Shown here piece after piece: positions 23,336 to 31,597 of a stretch of DNA of 36,001 nt. Source of the stretch: a virus. Position 1 is the first letter of the stretch. Each line of letters starts with the position of its first letter. A program made the position numbers and the translations under genes. The notes beneath the pieces were generated by a model. It made no database searches, was not told the DNA's origin, and worked only from the letters and a program-made list of their open reading frames with translations. The stretch lies in IMG/VR virus record IMGVR_UViG_3300035034_000931, positions 1 to 36,001 of that record; one strand, given 5' to 3'.

Positions 23336-23512
23336 ATGAAATGTCCAAAGTGCAATACAAAATGGAGCTTTGATTCAAAGCAATCAATAGCTGTTGAACT
23401 TCAGGGTTCTTGTCTATCGTGCAGACGCCATGAAATCTCAAAGAAAGAGATAGATGAAATTCTGGACGAACAGAAACGCCGAAAGGCTTATTACGAAAGA
23501 GGTAACAAGTAA
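23336..23512 (+). CDS. Zinc-finger-like microprotein, 58 aa
   Basis: I use ATG 23336 (AGGT about 6 bases upstream) rather than a GTG two codons earlier that lacks a ribosome site. CPKC and CLSC are about 22 residues apart, a zinc-ribbon layout, followed by a charged helix (KKEIDEILDEQKRRKAYY). It lies between two collagen-like genes, and its TAA overlaps the next ATG by one base. The position in the fibre cluster is odd for a small zinc protein; function unknown. Confidence 0.75.
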   Translation: MKCPKCNTKWSFDSKQSIAVELQGSCLSCRRHEISKKEIDEILDEQKRRKAYYERGNK

Positions 23513-24015
23513 TGGGCGGATTAACTAAAACTCCTCTGTCGATGCTTGAAGCTCTGGGTGAGCCAGACTCAGACGTTAGATTTTCTGGTGAGGCTGTTTA
23601 TACTGAACGTGACCAGAATATTAACAATACTGGCCTTCAGGCTGGCCACTTTGATGATGCTACCGGTATACTGACAATCACACTTGTCAACGGTCAGAAA
23701 ATGCAGATCGCTGGGTTTATGACTCAAGGCGATATCGGCATGGGTCCTCCAGGTACTCAAGGCATTGGAGGCACAGACGGTACTGACGGCCTATTGGGTG
23801 AAGACGGTCTACAAGGACCTGCTGGTTGTCAAGGCCCTCCCGGCACTCCTGGCGCAACCGGTCCTCGTGGCGAAATGGGACCTCAAGGTGCTGAAGGTCC
23901 TGCCGGTGTCCAAGGCGCAAAAGGTGATCCGGGTGAAGATGGTCAAGTAGACATATACATTCAGACTGAAGACCCGGGTCCTGTTGGTGCCGGTGCATTC
24001 TGGGTAAGACCGTAA
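23512..24015 (+). CDS. Collagen-like fibre protein C
   Basis: The 167-residue product is the shortest of four paralogues. It starts MGGLTKTPLSMLEA, has the head module (GHFDDATGILTI then QIAGFMTQGDIG), about 22 Gly-X-Y triplets with one Cys at triplet 10 (GCQ), and the beta end VDIYIQTEDPG...GAFWVRP. It is translationally coupled to the zinc microprotein before it. The LTxxPLSML start recurs in the protein at 27553, indicating duplication. Confidence 0.85.
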   Translation: MGGLTKTPLSMLEALGEPDSDVRFSGEAVYTERDQNINNTGLQAGHFDDATGILTITLVNGQKMQIAGFMTQGDIGMGPPGTQGIGGTDGTDGLLGEDGLQGPAGCQGPPGTPGATGPRGEMGPQGAEGPAGVQGAKGDPGEDGQVDIYIQTEDPGPVGAGAFWVRP

Positions 24016-24030
24016 ATATAGGAATAAATA

Positions 24031-27000
24031 ATGGGCCGCTTACGCATACGAAATCCTGCAAACGCAGCATGGTTAGATATTTGTCAGTCTGAGTGGTACG
24101 TAAGAAACGCTGCTAACACAAGATGGCGTCGATTGGTACCCGCGCGCGGTATTCGTGTGCGTCACGGTACCGACAATTACTGGATAAATATTGACTGTTT
24201 GACTGAAGACGACTGTGAGCCTGATGTATACGGTGGAACAGAAGACGGCGGAGGTGCAAACGGTTCTGGTCCTCCAGCTCCTCCTTCCGGTGAACCCGCT
24301 CCCGACGCTGGTTATCCAGATGCAGGTAACCCAGATGGAGGCACATCGTGGGATGATGGTGGCGGCGCCGGAGGTTCTGGTGGCGGCTCTGGTGGTGGCG
24401 AAATGGAGCCCGGTGAACCCGGAGGTGAATGGGAAGGTGAGCCGGAAGAAGAGCCAGAAAACTGGGGCAACACGCAACCCGATTCTCCTGCGTATAGCAA
24501 TCCTGATCTAGGCTCAAGCCCGGAAGGCGAAGGCGATAGTTCTTGTTACCAAGGCAGCATGGACCCAAATGAAGGAACATATCCTCCTGGCTACGATCTG
24601 CCGGATAGTTGCGGTCCCGGTGCGGGTCTTCAGACTGACGGCAACGGCAATGCGTGTCTATATCGTCCAGGTCTTGGTGTTTGTGAGCCCTACAACTCAG
24701 GCGAAGGCTCAACTTCTGGTCCCGGCGGTAGTTCGCCCGACGACGCACTGCAATGTCCGTCTGGTATAATCTTCCGTGGTTACGGCATTCGCGAAGAGTA
24801 TTGGCATCTAGGATACAACCCCGGCGAAGCACGTATTTGGTACAATATGGTAACAGGCGTCACTTCAATCGACGTTTACCTTAACGGTTCTCGCGTTGCT
24901 ACAACTAATGGTCAGGTAGGCGGCCAAGGTTATATCTCATTCATGTGGGGATTTCCATACGGTCACGACCCGATGGAAGACAATGTTATTCTGGTTCGTA
25001 TGCGTGGTAACCCAGACTCGTGGGCAAACATTCACGTATCTTGTCCTGACGAGTATCCTGCAGGTTCTGTTCCTGGAACTCCGGTTGATCCTGCTGCGTG
25101 TCGCGGAACATTTGAACCCAGTCACGGTGGCGGTGGCGGCGTACAAGAAATGTACCACGAGTTTGGTGATGAAAGTGGACCAGCCGTCATAGATTATCAG
25201 ATGTGGAACATTAGTGACAAGCTTGAAGTGTTTTATGAAGGCGAACTCGTAGCTAGTACAGATGGTTTTGTCGCAGGCGTTGGTCAGTTGCGTTGGGAAC
25301 ATACGTTTAATATAGACTCAATGGTTGTTATTCGGGTTTCTAGTTCTTCTGATGAAACAAGTTGGGTCTATTTGATAACATGCCCAGGTGATACTGGCAA
25401 CCAAGCCAATCCTCTTCCTTGCGATGAGATAACAGAATCGTTGGGCGCCAGTATAACTGACACGTACTATGATCTCGGTGACGAACCCGGCGCTATTACC
25501 ATTGATTATCAAATGGATACAGATGCCGATTCAATGGATGTGTACCAGCTCGACACTCTGGTAGCTACAACCGGCGGACCCGTTACAGGAAGTGGAACCT
25601 TATCGTTTGAGTACGATCCCACTATTGATAAGTCGATTCATATTCGCATGGCGGGCACCGGAGTAACAAATTGGACTTTCCAAGTACATTGTGCGGAAAC
25701 GATCGTACCTTGTGGAACTTTCTGGAGTGGTGAGGATGGACGTACTATTTCTACAGAGTTTACAAGTGGTGCAAATGAGTTTGCTTTGGTAGAATACGCG
25801 ACAGTTGGACCCGGTATTGCTCCTCCAAACGGAGCACCTGATAGACTAACTGTTTCTAACGAAGGTAATGTTCTGGAAGATACTATTGATCCAGTTCTTC
25901 GCTGGGAAGCTGGCGGAATGGGCGGACTTGCTATACCGGTTGCCAGCCTAACTAAGCTGGATGTTACCAGTCCGGGAGCTTCAACGTATTGGAGTCAGAC
26001 TGTCCACTGTCCTATTGTCCATCCGACTGACGGTATTAGATTCGTCGCGTTCAATAAAGGACTACCACCTGCATTTGAGTATGGTTCACACGGAGACGTA
26101 TTACCTGGAACAGCAGTAGGAATAACGCCGGAGCCTGATGCCATACTAGCAGGTAGTACCGCTGCCATGGCAGTCAACATGTTCCACACTACCACTGGCA
26201 ATCTTCGCTTCCGCGGTATAGCCGACGACTATGCCTCAGTGTTCATAATGCCTGACGGTGGCACCAAGCAGGACATAGGAACGTTTAATCTTGCCAGTGC
26301 GCAGTCTCACGATGTTTCTGTTTCTCCGGGTACGTACTTTGTTTATATACTTATGGAGAATGCTCCTAGCGAAACACCCGGCTGGGTAGCTATGGATATA
26401 ACAGAAACAGATACAGGTAAAGTGGTTTCTATAACCAGTAAAGACTGGAAGATGGACTACTACGAAGCTGATAACTCGTACGGAGGTATCAACGAAGCCG
26501 TTATGCCTGAGATAGAATCTTTGGTGTTTGATAGTGAAACGGAAGCACAGTCGTTTATGAATGCTAACGTTGCGCCCTCCTTGGAGCAGATATTCAACAC
26601 TTGGCCGCGAGCAGAAGGTGGAAACTACTATGCCGCCGCGCCATTTGGTGGAGAATCCGACGACTGGTATTACGATTCTGCGCTGGCGCAGTTTGTTATG
26701 CCTACGAACACTGCTTCACCCAATTCTATCCTTAGTCCGGATGAGGTAGAGAATTACGTCCTTGAAGCGACCGTAACATCGGACGGTCCGGATGATGACG
26801 CTATCGGTCTTGTTATGGCCTCTCGCGTTATCAGTGGTGTGCCACATATTCTGATACTGATTCGTACGCAAGGTGGGTTTACAACTCCGGCGACCGGATA
26901 CGGTATAGTTTATTTCGACGGTTCGACCTCGCGGGTTATAGCTGACATTGGAGTAAACGATACCCAGGGAGCATGGAATGGAACATCAAGTAGATTAAGC

Positions 27001-27363
27001 GTAGTTCGCGAAGGCGATAGCTTTACCGTCAACGCTACGAAATTCACCGGAGGTTCTATAGCGGAATTCGTATATACCTTGGGCTCCGATCCACAACTCG
27101 ATAAGTTTCGTGGTCCAGCTAGCTTCGGTTTTTATACACACAGTCAGGCAGGCTCCACTTACCAAAATGTTTCTATGCCGTTTGCTGAGGGTCGCGTACT
27201 AGCAGTCTCTACCAACAGAGTGTGGGAAGCGCAGAATGGAACATGGGTCGATCTGGGCACCGCTAATCCGTTCAGTGATTATCTGCAATGGCCGAGAGTT
27301 GCTGTAAACCCAAATACCAATCTTCGGTATTATGTCTATCGTTACGTATCCCGTAAAGTCTAG
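24031..27363 (+). CDS. 1110-residue modular adhesin-like fibre protein
   Basis: Residues 1-55 hold three short repeats of the form W-x-V-R-x-x-x-N-x-x-W (for example SEWYVRNAANTRWRRL). Residues about 68-165 are a Gly/Pro/Asp/Glu-rich linker. About 242-660 hold four tandem beta-rich repeats of some 95 residues, each opening with Cys and ending in Cys, usually CP or HC. About 700-800 resemble a beta-sandwich (RFRGIADDYASVFI), and about 905-1075 have the look of a concanavalin A/laminin G-type jelly roll. The whole suggests a carbohydrate-binding fibre or appendage. It lies 15 bases after collagen protein C. Domain identities beyond the repeats are tentative. Confidence 0.65.
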   Translation: MGRLRIRNPANAAWLDICQSEWYVRNAANTRWRRLVPARGIRVRHGTDNYWINIDCLTEDDCEPDVYGGTEDGGGANGSGPPAPPSGEPAPDAGYPDAGNPDGGTSWDDGGGAGGSGGGSGGGEMEPGEPGGEWEGEPEEEPENWGNTQPDSPAYSNPDLGSSPEGEGDSSCYQGSMDPNEGTYPPGYDLPDSCGPGAGLQTDGNGNACLYRPGLGVCEPYNSGEGSTSGPGGSSPDDALQCPSGIIFRGYGIREEYWHLGYNPGEARIWYNMVTGVTSIDVYLNGSRVATTNGQVGGQGYISFMWGFPYGHDPMEDNVILVRMRGNPDSWANIHVSCPDEYPAGSVPGTPVDPAACRGTFEPSHGGGGGVQEMYHEFGDESGPAVIDYQMWNISDKLEVFYEGELVASTDGFVAGVGQLRWEHTFNIDSMVVIRVSSSSDETSWVYLITCPGDTGNQANPLPCDEITESLGASITDTYYDLGDEPGAITIDYQMDTDADSMDVYQLDTLVATTGGPVTGSGTLSFEYDPTIDKSIHIRMAGTGVTNWTFQVHCAETIVPCGTFWSGEDGRTISTEFTSGANEFALVEYATVGPGIAPPNGAPDRLTVSNEGNVLEDTIDPVLRWEAGGMGGLAIPVASLTKLDVTSPGASTYWSQTVHCPIVHPTDGIRFVAFNKGLPPAFEYGSHGDVLPGTAVGITPEPDAILAGSTAAMAVNMFHTTTGNLRFRGIADDYASVFIMPDGGTKQDIGTFNLASAQSHDVSVSPGTYFVYILMENAPSETPGWVAMDITETDTGKVVSITSKDWKMDYYEADNSYGGINEAVMPEIESLVFDSETEAQSFMNANVAPSLEQIFNTWPRAEGGNYYAAAPFGGESDDWYYDSALAQFVMPTNTASPNSILSPDEVENYVLEATVTSDGPDDDAIGLVMASRVISGVPHILILIRTQGGFTTPATGYGIVYFDGSTSRVIADIGVNDTQGAWNGTSSRLSVVREGDSFTVNATKFTGGSIAEFVYTLGSDPQLDKFRGPASFGFYTHSQAGSTYQNVSMPFAEGRVLAVSTNRVWEAQNGTWVDLGTANPFSDYLQWPRVAVNPNTNLRYYVYRYVSRKV

Positions 27364-27373
27364 GAGTGTTATC

Positions 27374-27544
27374 ATGGCAATAAGTTTGATTGTTCGACAG
27401 TCGCCTGATAGGCCGTGGGTTCGTAATTTTTCAGCGTACGGTTGGAAAGTTCGTAGCTCTACAAATGGAAGTTGGATCAATATGACTCCGACTAACACAA
27501 AAGTTCGCAGCATGGATAATACCCAGTGGCTGTCCGTTAAGTGA
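27374..27544 (+). CDS. Small paralogue of the adhesin N-terminus, 56 aa
   Basis: I chose ATG 27374 because TAGGAGTG precedes it; the frame is open from 27332 but that overlaps the adhesin end. The product carries two copies of the W-x-V-R-x-x-x-N-x-x-W mini-repeat (WKVRSSTNGSWINM and KVRSMDNTQWLSV), the same motif as the N-terminus of the 1110-residue protein. It looks like a free-standing version of that attachment module and could compete with or cap it. CDS coupling to the next collagen gene is close (8 bases). Confidence 0.7.
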   Translation: MAISLIVRQSPDRPWVRNFSAYGWKVRSSTNGSWINMTPTNTKVRSMDNTQWLSVK

Positions 27545-27552
27545 GGTAGGTA

Positions 27553-28359
27553 ATGGCTAAGTTAACCAGAGTGCCATTGTCCATGTTGGACGCGGGCGAT
27601 AATGCCCGCGCTAACGACGATGTTGTGTTCAACGGTAATGACATAGAAGCACAAACTCCAGGTTCGGCAGATGAAACGGATAATTTCGTTGTCCGTGGCG
27701 AGTTCGATCCTGAAATAGGTGTTTTGAATCTCTATCGCGTAGATGACAGTATTGTGCAAGTGTCTGGGTTTATGACAGCACACAATATTGGCATTGGGCA
27801 GAAAGGCGCAACCGGTCCTCGTGGAGCAGCCGGTGTTGCTGGTCGTAATGGCCGGGATGGTCGTCCTGGAGGTCCCGGCTGTACAGGACCTAAAGGCGAT
27901 ATGGGTCCTATGGGCTCACCAGGTCCTGCAGGCCCAACCGGTCCCCGTGGTCTTGCTGGACCTGAAGGTCCTATTGGCCCACAGGGTTCTATCGGTCCTG
28001 CAGGCATGGATGGTGAACGTCCTACGCAAACCACTACAGAAGTGAGTTCTGCGGAAAGTGTCTCTACAGGTCGTGTGATGCAGTGGGGAAGATTAACGGA
28101 TAACAACGCTGCTGAAATGAAACAAATAATGTTTCCAGAAGCTATTGATTCAGTCGGTAAACCACACTCCATCATATTGCAGTGGGTTAACCCAAGTAGC
28201 AACATTGCAAACAAAGTTCGTGTGCAGCGGGTAGAGGATGGTTATGCGCTCTTGGCTGTAAACACGTTTATGCTAGACCTTGAGCCTGATGGTGTAGGCG
28301 GTACGCAGCCTGTTGCCATGACTGGTTGGGACTTCTACTGGTTCTTGATTGGAGAATAA
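27553..28359 (+). CDS. Collagen-like fibre protein D with distinct C-terminal domain
   Basis: The 268-residue product begins [12 protein letters not shown] like proteins B and C, has the head module ([12 protein letters not shown] then [13 protein letters not shown]), then about 25 Gly-X-Y triplets with a single Cys at triplet 10 (GCT). Unlike its paralogues it ends in about 110 non-collagen residues (from ERPTQTT), a beta-rich globular domain with WGRL and a final WDFYWFLI. That domain may be the receptor-binding or tip part. GTGAGG precedes the start. Confidence 0.85.
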   Translation: MAKLTRVPLSMLDAGDNARANDDVVFNGNDIEAQTPGSADETDNFVVRGEFDPEIGVLNLYRVDDSIVQVSGFMTAHNIGIGQKGATGPRGAAGVAGRNGRDGRPGGPGCTGPKGDMGPMGSPGPAGPTGPRGLAGPEGPIGPQGSIGPAGMDGERPTQTTTEVSSAESVSTGRVMQWGRLTDNNAAEMKQIMFPEAIDSVGKPHSIILQWVNPSSNIANKVRVQRVEDGYALLAVNTFMLDLEPDGVGGTQPVAMTGWDFYWFLIGE

Positions 28360-28360
28360 A

Positions 28361-28882
28361 ATGCAGACTAAATACTGGGCGCACTACGACGAACGTTCTG
28401 GCAACATTCTTGGCCTGTATAACAGCAAAGTCCACAGTGTTAATTCTATTCCCGGTCCTAGCGTCGTCATAACGGTAGGTCAAAGGAATCTTATTACGCA
28501 ACGTCCTTCAACGTTTCTTGTAGTTAACGGTGTATTAGAAGATAAAGGAGCTACGGTAACTTCAGGACAATCTGATCTTACCGAGCTTGAGGCGTCTGTT
28601 AAACACGAGTATGCCGAAATTGTAGGCGCAGGCATTAAGCTGGATGATCTGTACTATTTTGCGGACGACGAAGCGAGCGCCCACATTACACAGTGTTTGG
28701 CACTATCGGCACACGACCAGACGCAGTTTAAACTGAAAGCCCGGGATAAGAACGGAATAAAGTACGTAGACGTTAACGTTAGGCAGTTGGTTAAAGTGGC
28801 TAAAGCCGTTAACGAGGTTAGGACAAAAGCAAAAGAACGGCTTTTGCAGGAGAACGCATCCGTCCGTAAGCTTGTTTCTTGA
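28361..28882 (+). CDS. Tail fibre assembly-like protein (DUF4376-like C-terminus)
   Basis: ATG 28361 has GGAG six bases upstream and is preferred to a TTG at 28349. Residues 1-75 form a small domain with a GPSVVITVG strand. Residues about 90-162 resemble DUF4376 of fibre assembly chaperone-type proteins: a YYFADDEASAHI block, then a strand KYVDVNV, then a helix QLVKVAKAVNEVRTKAKE. Such proteins usually follow the fibre they help to fold, here collagen protein D or the fibre at 28923. The family match is moderate. Confidence 0.65.
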   Translation: MQTKYWAHYDERSGNILGLYNSKVHSVNSIPGPSVVITVGQRNLITQRPSTFLVVNGVLEDKGATVTSGQSDLTELEASVKHEYAEIVGAGIKLDDLYYFADDEASAHITQCLALSAHDQTQFKLKARDKNGIKYVDVNVRQLVKVAKAVNEVRTKAKERLLQENASVRKLVS

Positions 28883-28922
28883 TAATTTCTTGTAACTCAT
28901 TTAAAAAATAGGTATACATACC

Positions 28923-29771
28923 ATGAGCTTTTCTACGTTGCAGGAGCTTAAAAATGCTTTGACCTCTGTTGCCAATAATAAGGGTCACTCTTCCACAAAT
29001 CCAGTATCTATTGCGTACAATAATGCAGATACAGGTTACGAGCCGGTTCGTTTTGTTGTATCCCACGTAGAACCTTACGATTTGGAAGCGCCTCTAAATC
29101 TTTTGTGGTATGTTACTGATCCTGCAAGCCCACAATATGATTTTGTGTTGCGGCGTACGGCACGTTCGGCTTCCGGAGGTCTTCAGCATACTTGGGAAAG
29201 CGTGACCGATGTTACAACTGTGCTAGACCAGCAAATCTGGGATACGCCTGAGCCAGCAAGTCAAGACGCTCTTGATCACGCTGTTACAGTGGGTAATCCT
29301 CACATGTCCACAGCGACGGACGTTGGAGCGATAGCAAAATCTGGTGATAAGCTCGCCGGTATGCTTGAGACTCGCACATTGGCAGTAGGCGAAGATTTCG
29401 ACCCGAAAGAGGTTGTTCCTCGTTCTTGGGTAGACTTCGCACTGAACGAAGTACGCACAATTACTACCAGTATCAGCCAATCCTTCAATAATACCAACTC
29501 CCAGATAGATAATTTACGTACTCGCGTCGAAGTATTAGAAGCCTCCATACTGGGCTTTAAAGGCTTTGTTTATCGTGTAGTTACCGCAGCCTCTACTTGG
29601 TCTATTGCTCACAACATGAATAAGACTGACCTACTCGTTCAGGTGTACGAAGGTAATGAGATGGTATGGCCTTCACGCGTGGATATTGTTGACGCCAATA
29701 ATGTCAGTGTTGAATTTGCGGTTCCTGTAGCTGGTCGTGCTGAGTTGTTGCCTATAGTCGAACGCACGTAG
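28923..29771 (+). CDS. Tail fibre protein with C-terminal H-N domain
   Basis: The 282-residue product has a beta-rich N-terminal half, a fibre-type phrase HAVTVGNPHMSTATDVGAI (119-137), a coiled-coil-like stretch near 165-208 (NSQIDNLRTRVEVLEAS), and a C-terminal domain of about 68 residues with STWSIAHNM. That last domain recurs at the ends of the proteins at 32458, 34247 and 34860. It fits a trimeric fibre with a helical neck and a small tip. AGG about 9 bases upstream is the only ribosome site, within a short palindrome next to the ATG. Confidence 0.75.
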   Translation: MSFSTLQELKNALTSVANNKGHSSTNPVSIAYNNADTGYEPVRFVVSHVEPYDLEAPLNLLWYVTDPASPQYDFVLRRTARSASGGLQHTWESVTDVTTVLDQQIWDTPEPASQDALDHAVTVGNPHMSTATDVGAIAKSGDKLAGMLETRTLAVGEDFDPKEVVPRSWVDFALNEVRTITTSISQSFNNTNSQIDNLRTRVEVLEASILGFKGFVYRVVTAASTWSIAHNMNKTDLLVQVYEGNEMVWPSRVDIVDANNVSVEFAVPVAGRAELLPIVERT

Positions 29772-29781
29772 AGACCCGATT

Positions 29782-30744
29782 ATGAAAAAGCATATTTTGC
29801 TGTTATGTATTATACTGTACGTTCCACAGGGAACAACGTTGGAAAAGCCCGAAATCGTTATTGATTCCGTTACGGATACGGAAAACGCTTTCAATTCTGT
29901 TTATGTTGTCCAGTCTAACAATATAACAGAGTTGTACGGTGACAGCATTATTGCGGAATTGAAACGCAATAATGCTGAGTACAAACTTAAAGTGTTGTTT
30001 GCTCGGGATTACGCGCAAGATCGGTTTTATTTTTCCAAGGAATTTACTGAGCGTGAGATACAAAAACGCGCGGAAAACTATGATGATTTAGTTCTTCTCG
30101 GTTATGACTTGTCCTACTTGGAGTTGAAAGATAGCAATCCTATTCAAATACCAATACTCGTCACATCGACTTCGGGCAAGCCGGGTCCTGCTTCTCCTGA
30201 TAGTCTTGTAGAAGGTATTAAATCGGCGCGCGAACATTTGGAATCCATTAACGGAACTGTATACGTCATAAGTGATTTCTCTAGTTTCAGTAAACTTCGA
30301 TTAAACCAATTTGAAGAAGCCTTAAGCGCCGAACCTTCTTTAAAACTGGTTTCTATAAAAGTATCCAGCGTTGTTAGGATGCGGTATAGATTAACCGTAC
30401 TTAATAGCGAGCCTAGGTCTTTTATTGTAAATAACACATTTAATTTGCTGGACCAAGACTCTAGCACCGTTCTTTCTGCCTCAAGTACGGATAAAATTCT
30501 AACAGAAGTGAATACAAAGCACGTGGAAGTAAGCGTTTTGAGGTGGGAACAACCTACCGCTTTAAGTTTTGGAGCTTTACCTGGATACCTGGCCAGCAAC
30601 ATAGAAGCCGAGTTACAAGGTGAAGATTATCCTCTTAGACTCCAAGCAGGTGTTAATTTGGATCGTGTAGGTTTTCTCGGAATCAATGAGTACGTACTAA
30701 GCAACGCTAAAGAAATTGTCTACATAACGGTGGATTCACCATGA
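29782..30744 (+). CDS. Secreted protein, weakly like ABC substrate-binding (TrpX) proteins
   Basis: Residues 1-18 form a clear Sec-type signal (MKKHILLLCIILYV); no lipobox or A-x-A cleavage site is obvious. The body (320 aa in total) has an alternating fold like periplasmic binding proteins: a helix then LVLLGYDLSYL and IPILVTST, later GTVYVISD, and near the end LQAGVNLDRVGFLGI followed by LSNAKEIV, which resembles the closing V-N-L-x-x-A-x-x-L-G-I segment of the TrpX-like family. The match is weak. It overlaps the next gene by ATGA. A phage-encoded periplasmic protein is unusual. Ligand unknown. Alternative: an envelope-targeted exclusion or lysis-control protein. Confidence 0.6.
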   Translation: MKKHILLLCIILYVPQGTTLEKPEIVIDSVTDTENAFNSVYVVQSNNITELYGDSIIAELKRNNAEYKLKVLFARDYAQDRFYFSKEFTEREIQKRAENYDDLVLLGYDLSYLELKDSNPIQIPILVTSTSGKPGPASPDSLVEGIKSAREHLESINGTVYVISDFSSFSKLRLNQFEEALSAEPSLKLVSIKVSSVVRMRYRLTVLNSEPRSFIVNNTFNLLDQDSSTVLSASSTDKILTEVNTKHVEVSVLRWEQPTALSFGALPGYLASNIEAELQGEDYPLRLQAGVNLDRVGFLGINEYVLSNAKEIVYITVDSP

Positions 30745-31022
30745 ATACTAAAGTAGCTAGAGGACTACTTATTGCACTTTTGTGTTTTCTACTTCTTTTT
30801 GCTATTATTCCTCTGTTTAAGCAGAGCGAGTATGTGGACAGGGAAATAGTTGTACAAGAATCACTCCAGTGCATTACGGCAGTTTGCGTCAGCGAGACCT
30901 CAGTCGGAGAAGAATGCAGGTATTTGAATGCATTTGTTTCCAAATTGATAGTCACCGTTGATCCTAATGACTCAGAGAAGCGTATTGTTCGCGTACAACC
31001 AACAAAAGCGGATTGCAGATAG
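30741..31022 (+). CDS. Bitopic membrane protein with cysteine-bearing periplasmic domain, 93 aa
   Basis: Residues 8-26 are a single membrane span (GLLIALLCFLLLFAIIPLF) after a basic N-terminus, predicting a cytoplasmic start and periplasmic end by the positive-inside rule. The outer part has four cysteines (44, 49, 59, 92), which could form two disulphides in the periplasm. It overlaps the secreted-protein gene by 4 bases, so the two are coupled and may interact. It is too long for a class III holin and lacks the coiled coil of an inner-membrane spanin. Function unknown. Confidence 0.75.
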   Translation: MNTKVARGLLIALLCFLLLFAIIPLFKQSEYVDREIVVQESLQCITAVCVSETSVGEECRYLNAFVSKLIVTVDPNDSEKRIVRVQPTKADCR

Positions 31023-31030
31023 GTGCTTCT

Positions 31031-31594
31031 ATGGACATAGTACAAGCTTTGGCCAGTAATCCGCTTCCCACGTCCATAGCGGTTGTGATTGCTGTTGCCG
31101 CCATTTTGGGTTACTACTTCTTTGTAATTCCACTTATAGATGATCATAAGAAGTTGAAAGAAAAAAGTAAAGCTCAAGAGGAAGAGCTTTCAGTATTAAA
31201 AAATAAAGGAGACGAAAGGTTCATTTCACAACTCGATGAGATAAACCTAGCGCTTTCTACAATTAGGTCCTCTTTTGAGGAAGGCGATACGGATCGCTTA
31301 GAAAAATTCAAGAAGATAGAGGCTTTTGTTGCAGAGTCAGGTAAGTATCACTCCGATCTGCATCATAGTAGTGTTCACCTTCGGTCTCAGATTGACGAGC
31401 TTTCAATGGCACTTAAAAAAATGAGCGAAGACGCGCTCGTGTCCGTTAACAGCTCCAAAGTACGCGACGAAACAATGGATAGGCTTCTTACCGAAGTCAA
31501 TCGTAACATGTACAACATCAACGAAAAACAGAGTCAGATTCTTGGTGCGCTCTTAGGAATGGGACGGATACAAGATCGGAATAAGGGGATTTGA
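31031..31594 (+). CDS. Membrane-anchored coiled-coil protein, 187 aa
   Basis: ATG 31031 with ATAGGTG upstream is preferred to a TTG at 31013. Residues 14-36 form a membrane span (SIAVVIAVAAILGYYFFVIPL); the short N-terminus has no basic residue, whereas K and H residues follow the span, so the long C-terminal part should lie in the cytoplasm. Residues 38-60 and 70-175 are a charged coiled coil. This is the opposite orientation to the membrane protein before it. It is 8 bases from that gene and 3 bases from the next. A holin would need fewer soluble residues, so a scaffold or signalling role is more plausible. Confidence 0.75.
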   Translation: MDIVQALASNPLPTSIAVVIAVAAILGYYFFVIPLIDDHKKLKEKSKAQEEELSVLKNKGDERFISQLDEINLALSTIRSSFEEGDTDRLEKFKKIEAFVAESGKYHSDLHHSSVHLRSQIDELSMALKKMSEDALVSVNSSKVRDETMDRLLTEVNRNMYNINEKQSQILGALLGMGRIQDRNKGI

Positions 31595-31597
31595 GTT

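Noticed and set aside
24113-24832. Long open frame (239 codons) on the minus strand
   Set aside because: It lies opposite the Gly/Pro/Asp-rich linker of the adhesin, where antisense stops are rare by composition. The translation is Arg/His/Leu-rich with no motif or ribosome site.
22230-28020. Regular nine-base periodicity resembling a repeat array or CRISPR
   Set aside because: The repeats are Gly-X-Y codons inside open frames of collagen-like proteins. There are no constant repeats with unique spacers.
28911-28922. GGTATACATACC palindrome directly before the fibre start at 28923
   Set aside because: It could hide the ribosome site, but the loop would be only two bases, so a stable RNA hairpin is unlikely.
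29782-29820. Lipoprotein signal in the secreted protein
   Set aside because: The cysteine at residue 9 follows L-L-L, which lacks the small residue required before the lipobox cysteine.
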